Origin: Clostridiales bacterium
Lineage (GTDB): Bacteria; Bacillota; Clostridia; Tissierellales; GPF-1
Reading direction: 5' to 3'
Assembly (NCBI GenBank): GCA_013619125.1
Contig: JABXKS010000064.1
Location: 62,001 to 126,000, forward strand
Length of the DNA: 64,000 nt
A program made the position numbers and the translations under genes. A model generated the notes under the pieces. It ran no database searches. It saw nothing but the letters and a program-made list of their open reading frames with translations, and was not told the DNA's origin. This document shows, in pieces, positions 25,838 to 34,929 of this stretch (positions are counted from its first letter, which is position 1; each line of letters opens with the position of its first letter).

Positions 25838-27760
25838 ATGAGAAATTTTCTAGAAAAACCCATAGAATTACTGGCGCCCGTCGGTCATTATAAAATCTTT
25901 TTGCAATTGCTTCATTCCAAGGCAGATGCTTTTTATTTAGGAGGAAAGCAGCTCAATATGCGCATGCATCGCTCACAATTCAATTTCTCCATCGAGGAAA
26001 TGGAAGCCGCCATTCGGGCGGCACATGAAATCGGAAAGAAGATCTATGTTACCGTCAACAATCTGGTGTCATCCGATGAATTGGAGTCTGCACAGGCATA
26101 TTTGCGCGAATTGGAACGAATTCAACCGGATGCGCTGATCATTCAAGATTTGGCCATCGTCTCCCTGATCCAGGAAATGGATTTGAATCTGGAGATGCAT
26201 GCCTCGGTGATGATGAATGTGCACAATCAAAAAACCGTTGAATATCTGCAAACCCAGGGATTTACCCGCGTGGTTGCATCCCGGGAAGTGGACCTGAAAA
26301 CCGTCCGAAACTGGGTGGATCAAACCGGTATTGAAATCGAATACTTTACCCACGGAGACATGTGCAGCATCAATGGTGCAACCTGCTATTATTCTAGCCT
26401 GGTATTTGGTCAAAGCTCCAATTGCGGGCGCTGCATGAAGCCGTGCCGTTGGAAATACCAAAGCCTCTACCAGGGTCAATTGTATGATACGGACTATCCA
26501 TTGGCAGTAAAGGATATGTGGATGTACCCCTTTATCCCGGAGATGATCGAAAGTGGTGTTGTATCCTTTAAAATTGAAGGTCGAATGCGGGAAGCCGATT
26601 TTCTCCTTCCGATCATCAACGCCTACGGCGATGCCATGGATCGTTATCTAGCCGATCCGTTGGGCTATGATCGAAACAAGGACTCCGATGAATTGTTTGA
26701 AAACCGCAAGCGCGATCCCTATCAAAGCTTCGCCTTCGGCAATCCCGGCGTCTCAGCCATCAACCGACGTTATGAAGGAACCGGCTATTTCTACTCCCAT
26801 GGCCATGTCTTTTCAAAACCCGTCGACGAACATGAAACCAAGGACTGGGAATTGGATGCCTTAAAGGAGCAAACTGGCGATCACACCGCGGACAGTCCGG
26901 CGCTTTTGGTTAGCCTACAAACCCAGGAGCAACTGACCCTGGCATTAGAATCCAAGGTGGATCAGATCGAAATTTCGGTAGAAACTTTCGAATGCAACAA
27001 TGGCCTCTCCACAGAATCGATTCAAGCAGCAATCCTAAGCCACCCGGAACGCCAATTCATAATTCGGCTGCCTCGCGCCGCTCAGGATCATGAGCTAGCA
27101 CGCTTGGAACAATGGTTGTCCGTTCATCAAACCTGGTTACGAAACCGCGTCACCTTGCGGGTCAGCACCATTGGACAGGCCACTCTCGTGAAACAATTTG
27201 GTATCCAAGTCGCCGGCGATCTGGGTCTCAATCTCTATAATGAAAAAACCGCCAATCGCTTGCTTGAAGAAGGCTTTGAATCTGGAATTGTCTCAATCGA
27301 ATTGAAAGCAAAGGACCTTTGGTCCCTTGCGGAAAAATCAAAACTTCCCTTGGAATTGGTGGTCTTCGGTTCCCCTACCTTGATGCTCAGCGACCTGGAC
27401 TTTGTTCAGCACTTAGAAGGAAAACAGCCCAGCCATCCCGAAAGCAGTCAATATTTCTCGGATGAGGTTTTGGTCTTGCGAGATGACAATGGATTTGAAC
27501 ATCCCGTCTACCGCGATCAATTCAAACGAAACCATGTCCGCCTCAATAAGGACCTGAACTTGGCAGCCCTTTGGCCAACCCTGAAATCACACGGATTTTC
27601 CACATTTCGATTAGAAATGGAACACTTCGAAACCGTCGATTTCCAAGCTTCGCTTGCATATTGGTGCGAACTAAAAACCAATGACGGCATGCAAGTTGCC
27701 ATGAAACCCATTCATGCAGGATTCACCTTGGGCGCGCTTCACTTTGAAAAAGGAGAGTAA
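25838..27760 (+). CDS. Peptidase U32 family protein
   Basis: 640 residues. N-terminal TIM-barrel U32 domain (IELLAPVGHYKIFLQLLHS, ADAFYLGGKQLNMR) with the family signature around EYFTHGDMCSINGATC and a cysteine set in SSNCGRCMKPC. Characterised U32 relatives (UbiU/V, TrhP, RlhA) carry a [4Fe-4S] cluster and hydroxylate RNA or quinone precursors, so peptidase activity should not be assumed. The C-terminal 300 residues are a second U32-like part. The ATG at 25838 has GTGAGG; a TATAAT at 25810 may be its -10. The aminotransferase gene follows after 1 bp. Confidence 0.87.
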   Translation: MRNFLEKPIELLAPVGHYKIFLQLLHSKADAFYLGGKQLNMRMHRSQFNFSIEEMEAAIRAAHEIGKKIYVTVNNLVSSDELESAQAYLRELERIQPDALIIQDLAIVSLIQEMDLNLEMHASVMMNVHNQKTVEYLQTQGFTRVVASREVDLKTVRNWVDQTGIEIEYFTHGDMCSINGATCYYSSLVFGQSSNCGRCMKPCRWKYQSLYQGQLYDTDYPLAVKDMWMYPFIPEMIESGVVSFKIEGRMREADFLLPIINAYGDAMDRYLADPLGYDRNKDSDELFENRKRDPYQSFAFGNPGVSAINRRYEGTGYFYSHGHVFSKPVDEHETKDWELDALKEQTGDHTADSPALLVSLQTQEQLTLALESKVDQIEISVETFECNNGLSTESIQAAILSHPERQFIIRLPRAAQDHELARLEQWLSVHQTWLRNRVTLRVSTIGQATLVKQFGIQVAGDLGLNLYNEKTANRLLEEGFESGIVSIELKAKDLWSLAEKSKLPLELVVFGSPTLMLSDLDFVQHLEGKQPSHPESSQYFSDEVLVLRDDNGFEHPVYRDQFKRNHVRLNKDLNLAALWPTLKSHGFSTFRLEMEHFETVDFQASLAYWCELKTNDGMQVAMKPIHAGFTLGALHFEKGE

Positions 27761-27761
27761 T

Positions 27762-29042
27762 ATGAGCTACCTTGGACCCCAAACGATTATTGAAAAGAAA
27801 CGGCAGTTTCTGCTGCCTTGCTCCTATCATTTTTATCAAGATCCCCCGCAATTGGTGCGGGGATCCATGCAATATCTTTACGACCATACGGGCAAGCAAT
27901 ATTTAGACTGCTTTGCCGGCGTATCCGTAATGAATTGCGGACACAGCAATCCAGAAATACTGCACACCACTCTTAAGCAGATGGAAATCCTGCAACATAC
28001 GACAACCATCTATCTGACGGAACCCATTGTAGACTTGGGAGAACGCCTAGCCGATTATCTGCCAGGCAATCTGACGCGCTCCTTTTTCTGCATGTCGGGT
28101 TCCGAGGCAAATGAAGGCGCCCTCTTGCTGGCAAAAAAAGTAACTGGAAAAACCGGATTAATCGGATTAGAAGGGGGACTTTCCGGCCGAACCCATCTCA
28201 CCATGAGCTTGACTGGAATCCCTATGTGGCGCACCATGGACGATCCTTCACCCAACACCTTTCTGGCGGAAGGCTACGCAAAACACAGCAATGAAACGGC
28301 GGAAGCCGCCATGGAGCGCTCCCTAGCCAGCATTCGATCGATTCTAGAGGCTAACCCGAAGGGAATTGCCGCTGTCATCTGTGAACCGATCCAAGGAAAT
28401 GGCGGCATTCAAGTCCCTCACGTCCGCTACTTCAAGCGATTGAAAGCCATTCTCCAAGAATTTGACGCGCTTTTGATCATCGATGAAGTACAAACCGGCT
28501 ACGGCCGTACCGGCAAAAATTTCGCCATTGAGCATTTCGATATTGTTCCTGACATCCTAACATCGGCCAAGGCCCTTGGTAATGGTGTGCCCATTGCAGC
28601 CTTCTCCACAACGGATGAAATTGCAGCAAGCTTTACAAGCCCTTCCGCATCCACGTTGGGCGGAAATCCAGTTTCAGCTGCCAATTCCCTAGCAGTGCTG
28701 AACTATTTGGAGGCCCATCAATGTAAAGAGCGCGCTGCCAATCTGGGCAAGTTACTACTTGAGAAACTAACCGCGCTAAAAGAAACCTATTCCATCATTT
28801 CCGACGTTCGCGGCATCGGCCTGATGGTCGGTGTGGAAATTCGCACCCCCGAGGGGCTGCCGGCACCGGAAGCCGTTGATCGCATCTTAGAACGCATGAA
28901 AGATGCCGGCTTCCTCATCGGTAAAAACGGTATCGACCGAAACGTTCTGGCCTTCCAGCCACCGTTGGTGGTCACCAAGTCAGATATACTGAACATGTTG
29001 GACGCGCTCGCGTCCGCATTACAAGAAGAACGCGCAGAATAA
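27762..29042 (+). CDS. Class III pyridoxal-phosphate aminotransferase
   Basis: 426 residues. Features of the omega-aminotransferase class: YLDCFAGVSVMNCGHSNPE, the cofactor loop SGSEANEGA (112-120), Asp241 in IIDEVQTGYGRTG, and the Schiff-base Lys270 in SAKALGNGVP. The sequence most resembles alanine-glyoxylate (AGXT2-like) or 3-aminoisobutyrate-pyruvate transaminases; 4-aminobutyrate transaminase is another possibility. AAGGAGAG lies before the ATG, 1 bp after the U32 stop, so both are one operon. Confidence 0.9.
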   Translation: MSYLGPQTIIEKKRQFLLPCSYHFYQDPPQLVRGSMQYLYDHTGKQYLDCFAGVSVMNCGHSNPEILHTTLKQMEILQHTTTIYLTEPIVDLGERLADYLPGNLTRSFFCMSGSEANEGALLLAKKVTGKTGLIGLEGGLSGRTHLTMSLTGIPMWRTMDDPSPNTFLAEGYAKHSNETAEAAMERSLASIRSILEANPKGIAAVICEPIQGNGGIQVPHVRYFKRLKAILQEFDALLIIDEVQTGYGRTGKNFAIEHFDIVPDILTSAKALGNGVPIAAFSTTDEIAASFTSPSASTLGGNPVSAANSLAVLNYLEAHQCKERAANLGKLLLEKLTALKETYSIISDVRGIGLMVGVEIRTPEGLPAPEAVDRILERMKDAGFLIGKNGIDRNVLAFQPPLVVTKSDILNMLDALASALQEERAE

Positions 29043-29060
29043 TCTCTGCGCGTTTCTTTT
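29027..29060. terminator. Terminator overlapping the aminotransferase stop
   Basis: Stem AACGCGCAGA (29029-29038) and TCTGCGCGTT (29045-29054); the stop codon is in the loop. T-rich on the right. Confidence 0.8.
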
Positions 29061-29561
29061 TTATCCCTCGTATTCGTTTACAATCTCACCGATAAAGAAA
29101 ACATGATAGTCATGCTTTGACTCATAAAACTTCTCCTTGATTCCCTCATCCAAATTTGCCGGATCCATGGACTGGCGATAAATCACTTTGCACTCGTAAT
29201 GGTATTTCGCCTCTTTTACAACCATTTGCTCCACCGATTTTGCAGGTTGCGGCGTCAAGTCCGTTTCAGCAAACTTGTCGAAATCCCTTCCGCTTTTGGT
29301 GCCGCAGAAATTCAGTTCTTTTTGCAACTCTCCGAATTGCGGTACACTCACTGTGAAGGTCTCTGTCTTATCCATCAATCCGTAGGTATGCCGCGAATAG
29401 CGAACCGCCACCATCATGACCGGTTTTCCCCAGATGATTCCACTCAGCGCCCAGCCGATGGTCATGGGGTTTGCTTCTTCCCCTTTTCCAACCGTTAGAA
29501 ACACGCCCTTGGGCAATTGCTTCATCATTTCGGGAATCATGTCAAATCCGTTCATCATCAT
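29061..29561 (-). CDS. Flavin reductase family protein
   Basis: 166 residues. FMN-binding split barrel of the flavin reductase-like class: PKGVFLTVGKGEEANPMTIGWA, VAVRYSRHTYGLM, ETFTVSVPQFGELQKELNFCGTKSGRD. In anaerobes this group often acts as an FMN-dependent electron carrier. Three ATG codons run together at the start (29561, 29558, 29555) after GGAGGAGAAT; I take the first. It is transcribed leftward and converges with the aminotransferase. Confidence 0.85.
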   Translation of the reverse strand: MMMNGFDMIPEMMKQLPKGVFLTVGKGEEANPMTIGWALSGIIWGKPVMMVAVRYSRHTYGLMDKTETFTVSVPQFGELQKELNFCGTKSGRDFDKFAETDLTPQPAKSVEQMVVKEAKYHYECKVIYRQSMDPANLDEGIKEKFYESKHDYHVFFIGEIVNEYEG

Positions 29562-29680
29562 ATTCTCCTCCAATCTATCGTTCAATCCTCTTTGAATCAC
29601 TTTCCATTCCAGTTTATCATAGTTTCCATTCTTGTCTCTTTTAGCACGCAATACATTTTAAATACGGTTGATTAAAAATG

Positions 29681-29707
29681 AAAAAACGCCGAGGAAAATC
29701 CTCGGCG
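29681..29707 (-). terminator. Terminator of the tRNA-Gly transcript
   Basis: On the minus strand CGCCGAGGA / TCCTCGGCG (29707-29699 and 29695-29687) with a three-base loop and then six T. Confidence 0.85.
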
Positions 29708-29717
29708 TTTTCGTCTT

Positions 29718-29791
29718 TGGAGCGAGTGAGGGGAATCGAACCCCCGTAGTCGGCTTGGGAAGCCGGAGCTCTACCATTGAGCTACACTCGC
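29718..29791 (-). tRNA. tRNA-Gly (anticodon CCC)
   Basis: The minus strand folds as a full cloverleaf: acceptor GCGAGTG/CACTCGC, D stem GCTC/GAGC with loop AATGGTA, anticodon loop TTCCCAA giving CCC (bases 29759-29757), and T loop TTCGATT. The 3' CCA is encoded (29720-29718). The first anticodon-stem pair is a C-A mismatch. Its anticodon reads GGG, a minor glycine codon. It has its own promoter and terminator. Confidence 0.95.
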
Positions 29792-29806
29792 ATGTCGAAT
29801 AGATTT

Positions 29807-29835
29807 ATTATACTCTTTTTACCCATTGAAATCAA
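29807..29835 (-). promoter_or_regulatory. tRNA-Gly promoter
   Basis: On the minus strand TTGATT, 17-bp spacer, TATAAT, with the tRNA 5' end 15 bp downstream of the -10. Confidence 0.8.
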
Positions 29836-29915
29836 GAAAGAAAATTCGATATTTTGGAAGAATTTCTCACAAACAAAAGTTTGTTGTTTTGCCAAGAAAT
29901 CGTTTCCAAATCCTA

Positions 29916-29944
29916 TTGACAATTGGTTCTCGAGAAAGTAAGAT
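29916..29944 (+). promoter_or_regulatory. Cold shock gene promoter
   Basis: TTGACA at 29916-29921, 17-bp spacer, TAAGAT at 29939-29944. A 5' leader of about 30 nt follows, short for a cold-shock mRNA. Confidence 0.75.
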
Positions 29945-29983
29945 GGAAAAAGATGAAACATTACTTTTAGGAGGGATTCAAAC

Positions 29984-30184
29984 ATGCAAAAAGGTACAGT
30001 AAAATGGTTCAACGGCAGAAAAGGTTTCGGATTCATCGTAGATGAAGCAGGCCAAGACGTATTCGTACACTTCAGCGCCATCCAAATGGAAGGTTATCGC
30101 ATCCTTGAAGAAGGACAAGCGGTCGAATATGAAATGGAACAGGGCGAACGGGGTCCCATCGCCAAAACAGTAATTGGAATATAA
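29984..30184 (+). CDS. Cold shock protein, CspA family
   Basis: 66 residues, a single OB-fold domain that binds single-stranded nucleic acid. RNP1 is KGFGFI (13-18) and RNP2 [15 protein letters not shown] is the standard start. It acts as an RNA chaperone and antiterminator. Own promoter, TAGGAGG site 9 nt before the ATG, and a hairpin terminator make it monocistronic. Confidence 0.95.
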   Translation: MQKGTVKWFNGRKGFGFIVDEAGQDVFVHFSAIQMEGYRILEEGQAVEYEMEQGERGPIAKTVIGI

Positions 30185-30190
30185 AAGGTA

Positions 30191-30217
30191 AGCCGCTGAA
30201 TAATCAGCGGCTTTTTA
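30191..30217. terminator. Bidirectional terminator
   Basis: Stem AGCCGCTGA (30191-30199) and TCAGCGGCT (30204-30212), loop ATAA, then TTTTT. It ends csp and overlaps the stop codon of the converging gene. Confidence 0.85.
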
Positions 30218-31184
30218 CATGCTTTAATAGGGTTTCTTCCACAAGAATTCGATTCGGTCCCTTTCGGTCAACCTGCAATTGCACAATATCTCCCATTCGA
30301 ACCCGCACCATACGCTCCCCATCAAGAGCTAAGGTACCACCTTGGTCGGCACGCCACTCGTGGCTTTCGTCGCAAGAATGTCTAACAAGGGCAATCTTTC
30401 CAACAGGGATCATCCTCCCGGGAATAATGGGCGACAATCGTTGTTCCCCGTCCTCTCCACATTCAAAAAAAATCCATTCCGGCTCGTCGGGAGACAAATA
30501 CGTCCATTGTCCAACGATGGATGACAATCCGATCGATGCCGGCGTTGCCCTCGTGACAGCCAGCCAACGAATATCCTCCGGTGACCAAACCGCTCGTGAG
30601 GCGATTTCCGTCTGCTTGGAACAAACCACATCCACCAAGGCAATCCATTCCTCTCCCCCATTGACCCGTACGCGAATCCGCTTATCCCTTCGAATCAAGA
30701 CTGATTCCGGATCCATGGCAACAACGCCCATGGCCATTCCGGCAATCGTTCCTTCAATGGCTTCCGGGTAGACATTATTCGTTCCCGTTGAGATCGGCAT
30801 AATCGGAATTATGGTACCTGTTTGCGCAATGTCTCGCGAGGTTCCATCACCGCCCATAACAAGAATCGCCCGGCATTCCAATCGCTCAAATTCCGCCACC
30901 GCCTTTGCCGTATCCGTTGCCTTTCCCATGGGCAGAAAATCCAAGACTTTAACCACTTCCCACGGCCCTCCATCCTGCTTCAATCTGGCTCGAACTGCCC
31001 GCGCCAATCCTTGCGGATCCGGCATAAAATAGATCTCTTCAATGCCTTTAGACTCGGCCGCAATGACAGCCCGAAGCAATAAATTCATTTTTTCCATATG
31101 TCCCACGCTATCCGCATAAGAAACAATTCTTCTAATATCCTTCCCACTAGAAGGATTAACAATCACTCCGATGGATCTATTCAT
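30204..31184 (-). CDS. ATP-NAD kinase family protein (AcoX-like)
   Basis: 326 residues. The N-terminal IGVIVNPSSGKDIRR and the GGDGTSRD motif near 105 place it in the NAD/diacylglycerol kinase superfamily; the region PIMPISTGTNNVYPE supports the AcoX/COG3199 branch. That branch is often linked with acetoin or other catabolic operons, and its reaction is unproven. The start is the ATG at 31184 after AGGAGGAAATT. No cotranscribed neighbour gives a functional hint. Confidence 0.82.
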   Translation of the reverse strand: MNRSIGVIVNPSSGKDIRRIVSYADSVGHMEKMNLLLRAVIAAESKGIEEIYFMPDPQGLARAVRARLKQDGGPWEVVKVLDFLPMGKATDTAKAVAEFERLECRAILVMGGDGTSRDIAQTGTIIPIMPISTGTNNVYPEAIEGTIAGMAMGVVAMDPESVLIRRDKRIRVRVNGGEEWIALVDVVCSKQTEIASRAVWSPEDIRWLAVTRATPASIGLSSIVGQWTYLSPDEPEWIFFECGEDGEQRLSPIIPGRMIPVGKIALVRHSCDESHEWRADQGGTLALDGERMVRVRMGDIVQLQVDRKGPNRILVEETLLKHVKSR

Positions 31185-31339
31185 TGAATTTCCTCCTATT
31201 TGCCTTTCATTTATTATATCAGGTAAGGATGAATTCACATCTATTTGTTACATTTTTAAAATTTTAATGAAATGGGACCGGTTTCAGGATATAATTATGT
31301 GTGTGGATAACGTTTCTAAATTTTTAAGGAGGAAATTTC

Positions 31340-32869
31340 ATGAAGAAAACCAACAAACATTTAAGTATCATTCTTGTGCTCAGCCTCATTTTACTGAGTC
31401 TTGCGACTCCTGGCTTTGCCGCTGGACAAGAAACCGCCATTACCCTCTTCCACTTTAATGACACCCATGGCCGGGTTGTTGAAGGAAGTTATGATGGTAT
31501 GGGCCTCCCTCGTCTAGCCGATGTCATTGAGCAAACCCGTGCAGAAGGCGGCAATGTCCTTGTCTTGGATGCTGGTGACTCTTATCACGGAAAACCTGTC
31601 GTTAACTTAAATCAAGGCGAGCTAATTATTGACATCTTCAACAAATTGGGTGTCGACGCACAAGCGCCAGGCAACCATGACTTCAACTATGGATATGAGC
31701 GTCTGCTCGAACTGGAAGAAATGGCAAACTATCCGATTATGGCAGCCAATGTCAAAATGGATGGCAAGAGCCTGTTGAAGCAAGATTACACCATTAAAGA
31801 ATTTGACGGTGTAAAGGTCGGTATCTTTGGCCTTTCTACTCCAGAAACCATGTATAAAACCAATCCATTAAATGTTATTGGTGTTGATTTTGAAGCCCCT
31901 GCCAAAGCTGCCGCAGAAATGGTAACCACTTTGAAAGCAGAAGGCTGTGACGTTATCATTGCCTTGGGTCACCTGGGTAACGATGAAGAAACAAAGATGG
32001 AAGAAACAAGCAAGTATGTCCTGGAAAATGTTGATGGCATTGATATCTTTGTTGATGGCCACTCCCATGAAACCTTAGCAAACGGTGAAATGATCAACGG
32101 CGCCCTTTTGGTGCAAGCAGGCTCTTATGACAAAAATGTCGGACGTGTCGATATTACCGTGAAAGACGGTGTTGTTGCTGCAACCGCAACCATGATTGAA
32201 AAGGGTGCAGAAGGCTATGAAGACAATGCAGACATTCAAGCATTGATCGATGCGACCGTTGAAGAAAATCGTGCGATTACCGATGTTAAAATTGGTTACT
32301 CCATCTATGAACTCAATGGCGAAAGAGACTTTGTCCGCACTGGCGAAACTCGAATGGCCAACTTGATTACAACTGCCATTGGTATCCGAACCGGCGCTGA
32401 TGGCGTCATCACCAATGGTGGAGGAATTCGAGCAACCATTGGACAAGGCACCATGACAAAGGGACATATCCTAGAAGTCTTGCCATTTGGCAACTACGTA
32501 GTCGTCAAAAACTTGAGTGGCCAAGCAATCTTGGATGCATTGAACCATGGAATCAGCGCATATCCAGCAACTAATGGCGCATTCCCTCAAGTTTACGGCA
32601 TCAAGTACACCTTGAATTACAGCGAAACAGCTGATAATTACGTTTCCAATGTCATGATCAAAAATCAAGCATTGAATCCAATGGAAATGTACACCATTGC
32701 TACCAATGACTTTATGGCCGCTGGTGGAGACGGATACACCGGATTTGGCGACGCGACAACTGCAGCAGAATACGGTGATATGGCCGATGTTGTCATCGTA
32801 CATATCGAGAAATACGGGATCGCCGGCGCAGCACCGAAACGTTGGATTATCAATCAAGAAATGAAATAG
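31340..32869 (+). CDS. Secreted bifunctional 5'-nucleotidase / UDP-sugar hydrolase family protein
   Basis: 509 residues. Signal peptide of about 28 residues ending near PGFAAG. Residues 33-230 are a calcineurin-like metallophosphatase with LFHFNDTHG, DAGDSYHG, GNHDFNYG, ALGHLG and DGHSHE supplying the two metals. Residues 300-490 are the 5'-nucleotidase substrate domain (TNGGGIRA, LPFGNYV, MAAGGDGY). It hydrolyses extracellular nucleotides, releasing nucleosides and phosphate. No sortase motif or anchor is evident at the C-terminus. AAGGAGG lies before the ATG, and a TATAAT at 31290-31295 is a plausible -10. Confidence 0.9.
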   Translation: MKKTNKHLSIILVLSLILLSLATPGFAAGQETAITLFHFNDTHGRVVEGSYDGMGLPRLADVIEQTRAEGGNVLVLDAGDSYHGKPVVNLNQGELIIDIFNKLGVDAQAPGNHDFNYGYERLLELEEMANYPIMAANVKMDGKSLLKQDYTIKEFDGVKVGIFGLSTPETMYKTNPLNVIGVDFEAPAKAAAEMVTTLKAEGCDVIIALGHLGNDEETKMEETSKYVLENVDGIDIFVDGHSHETLANGEMINGALLVQAGSYDKNVGRVDITVKDGVVAATATMIEKGAEGYEDNADIQALIDATVEENRAITDVKIGYSIYELNGERDFVRTGETRMANLITTAIGIRTGADGVITNGGGIRATIGQGTMTKGHILEVLPFGNYVVVKNLSGQAILDALNHGISAYPATNGAFPQVYGIKYTLNYSETADNYVSNVMIKNQALNPMEMYTIATNDFMAAGGDGYTGFGDATTAAEYGDMADVVIVHIEKYGIAGAAPKRWIINQEMK

Positions 32870-32875
32870 AACAGC

Positions 32876-32906
32876 AAAACGGCTCCCAATTGGGAGCCGT
32901 TTTTTT
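32876..32906. terminator. Bidirectional terminator
   Basis: Stem AAAACGGCTCCC (32876-32887) and GGGAGCCGTTTT (32892-32903) around AATT, followed by more T; serves the nucleotidase and the converging apbE gene. Confidence 0.9.
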
Positions 32907-33981
32907 AATCCTCATATACCAGTTCTTCCATCTCTTCATTCGTTGAAGCATAGCGATCAAACAATTCCTGCGAACTGAAGATCATCCGATCATCCTTGGT
33001 GACGAAGATCGCGTCAATATCTGGCAAGGAACGAATCAAGCGTATGCCCTCGTTCAACCCCATTAAAAAACAGGTTGTCGACAAGGCATCACCATCGGTT
33101 GATTTCGAACTGATAATTGTAACAGAACGCAACTCATTGTCCGCTGGGAAGCCCGTAAAAGGATCTAAAATATGGTGATATCGCTTCCCATCCACTTCAA
33201 AAAATCGCTCATAATCGCCAGAAGTAACAATCGACTCGTCCTTCAAGGAAACGATCCCCAAATACTCCCCACGCAAGCTGTCCGGATCTTGAACGCCAAT
33301 CCGAAAATCCGTTCCATCGGGTTTGCCACCAATTAAAAGGACATTCCCGCCAAGATTGATAATCCCGCTAGTCACACCAGCATCAACCAATTGCTCTTTC
33401 ACCTCGTCCGCGATATAGCCCTTGGCAATCGCTCCAAGATTTGCAATCATTTTTTCATCCTGGAGATAGATCGTTTCATTTTCTCCATCCACAATCAGTT
33501 TTCGATAATCAATCAGCGGCTGAACTGAAACCAATTCATCTTGCGTCGCCACATGGCCTTCTGGAGGATCTATTCCCCACAAATCGATCAACGGACCTGC
33601 CGTGGGATCGAATCGTCCTTGAGAAAGTTTTGCATATCGCAGCGCCGCCTCCATCACTTCCATGGTTTCCGGTTCCACTTTCACCGAAGAAATTCCAGCC
33701 TCGTTGCGTACCTTCGCCAAATCACTCTCATCCAAGTGCACGCTCAGCATTTTTTCCAATGCATCTATTCTCTCAAAAGAATCTTGAATTAAACCTGGAT
33801 CCTCTTCCCCATATAGTTTTACCGTAACAATCGTATCAAGCTGAAAGGCATGATCTTCGATATATGCCGGTTTCGAGGGCGTTTCCACTGGTTGAGCAGG
33901 CTTTGCTTGCGCGCATGCGGAAAACCCAATCGCCGCTAACAAGATCACTACCATTGCCTGAAGTTTTCGTTTTTGTCTCAT
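32905..33981 (-). CDS. apbE: FAD:protein FMN transferase, lipoprotein (ApbE/FmnB)
   Basis: 358 residues. Lipobox FSAC with Cys23, so the enzyme is on the outer membrane face. ApbE attaches FMN from FAD to Ser or Thr of exported flavoproteins. Family features: FQLDTIVTVKLYG, DPTAGPLIDLWG, ANLGAIAKGYIAD, GGNVLLIG, HHILDPFTGFP and the Mg-binding STDGDALST. The adjacent FMN-binding lipoprotein (34072-34929) is the obvious substrate, the same pairing as FmnB and PplA of the Listeria EET locus. It has its own promoter (34006-34034), set inside the gap after the lipoprotein terminator. Confidence 0.93.
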   Translation of the reverse strand: MRQKRKLQAMVVILLAAIGFSACAQAKPAQPVETPSKPAYIEDHAFQLDTIVTVKLYGEEDPGLIQDSFERIDALEKMLSVHLDESDLAKVRNEAGISSVKVEPETMEVMEAALRYAKLSQGRFDPTAGPLIDLWGIDPPEGHVATQDELVSVQPLIDYRKLIVDGENETIYLQDEKMIANLGAIAKGYIADEVKEQLVDAGVTSGIINLGGNVLLIGGKPDGTDFRIGVQDPDSLRGEYLGIVSLKDESIVTSGDYERFFEVDGKRYHHILDPFTGFPADNELRSVTIISSKSTDGDALSTTCFLMGLNEGIRLIRSLPDIDAIFVTKDDRMIFSSQELFDRYASTNEEMEELVYED

Positions 33982-34005
33982 CCTCTTCCCCCCTAATCTG
34001 CCCTC

Positions 34006-34034
34006 ATTGTAACGAAGGTTCCGATTCTTTGCAA
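34006..34034 (-). promoter_or_regulatory. apbE promoter
   Basis: On the minus strand TTGCAA, 17-bp spacer, TACAAT. It begins 6 bp after the terminator stem of the FMN lipoprotein gene. Confidence 0.7.
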
Positions 34035-34035
34035 T

Positions 34036-34063
34036 AAAAAAAAGCTGGGCAAGCCCAGCTTTT
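34036..34063 (-). terminator. Terminator after the FMN lipoprotein gene
   Basis: Stem AAAAGCTGGGC (34040-34050) and its complement (34053-34063), loop of two, with an A run on the left that becomes the T tail of the minus-strand transcript. Confidence 0.85.
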
Positions 34064-34071
34064 CAATCTTA

Positions 34072-34929
34072 TTACTTCAATGCTTGGTTGAACAATTCAA
34101 CGAATTGTGTCATTCCAATAGAAGCGCCCGCAATTGCGTCCGTTTTTCCATCTTCATTTAACTCAAGCGTCAATCCTTGTGTATCCAATACAAAAGCTTC
34201 AATTGCTTCCGCTTGTGCATACCATTCCGCTTGCGCGCCACCGAATGCTACCATATTGTAATCGTCGCCCAATTCTTTTTTCGATGTATCTTCTCCGTCT
34301 TCCGTTTTACCCTTAGAGTTGAAGTTCACACCAACAATCGTTCCGTTTACTACTTGGAACTGACCAAGATACGTGTATCCTTTTTCGTCTTCAGCCAACT
34401 CTGCATAGTAATATCCATCTGTGTAGGCGCCTTTGGCAACCGCGCCGTTCGCCAATGCTTCGTCAACTAAGTTGAAGAATTCTGTGACATGGATCGATAC
34501 GCCAGTGATTGCATCCGTATGACCTTCATCATCCGTATAAGCAACTTCCGTTGTTTGGGTATCCAATAGATATTGCTCTACTGCCTCTGCCTGCACATCC
34601 CATTCTGACTGCGCAGCGCCATAAGCAACCATGCCGTATCCGCCATTGGCAGAAAGGGTCTTCTTGTCGTCTCCGCCGCGAACGTTAGTGCCGTTCCAGT
34701 CAAGATCAACAATTTTTCCACCTGCAACCTCTAGGGTTACATTATATTTCCAACCACTTCCAGCAAATCCAGCCTCTTGTGCATAATACACACCGTCAGC
34801 AACATCAAAGCTTGCTGTTTCTTGTACTGGTTCCGCTGGTGCTTCTGGTTCCGCTGGCGCAGCTGGTGCACAACCTGCAAAAGCAGCAACCGTCATTAGA
34901 ACAATTAATAGTAATGTTAATTTTTTCAT
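34072..34929 (-). CDS. pplA: FMN-binding lipoprotein with two flavinylation domains (PplA-like)
   Basis: 285 residues. Lipobox FAGC with Cys20, an Ala/Pro/Glu-rich linker to about 40, then two homologous FMN-binding domains (about 41-160 and 165-285). Each domain ends in the ApbE target motif: DAITGVS (139-145) and DAIAGAS (264-270), so Ser145 and Ser270 are the likely flavinylated residues. Each also has a GxxMVAxGxAQ(S/A)EW segment. In Listeria the equivalent PplA carries electrons from the membrane quinone pool to outside acceptors. The ATG at 34929 follows GGGGGAG. The gene is divergent from ndh2, with a strong promoter. Confidence 0.9.
   Translation of the reverse strand: MKKLTLLLIVLMTVAAFAGCAPAAPAEPEAPAEPVQETASFDVADGVYYAQEAGFAGSGWKYNVTLEVAGGKIVDLDWNGTNVRGGDDKKTLSANGGYGMVAYGAAQSEWDVQAEAVEQYLLDTQTTEVAYTDDEGHTDAITGVSIHVTEFFNLVDEALANGAVAKGAYTDGYYYAELAEDEKGYTYLGQFQVVNGTIVGVNFNSKGKTEDGEDTSKKELGDDYNMVAFGGAQAEWYAQAEAIEAFVLDTQGLTLELNEDGKTDAIAGASIGMTQFVELFNQALK

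Noticed and set aside
29860-29895. ACAAAC...GTTTGT hairpin with following TGTTTT between tRNA-Gly and csp
   Set aside because: The stem is only six AT-rich pairs and it lies between two divergent promoters where no transcript needs to end.
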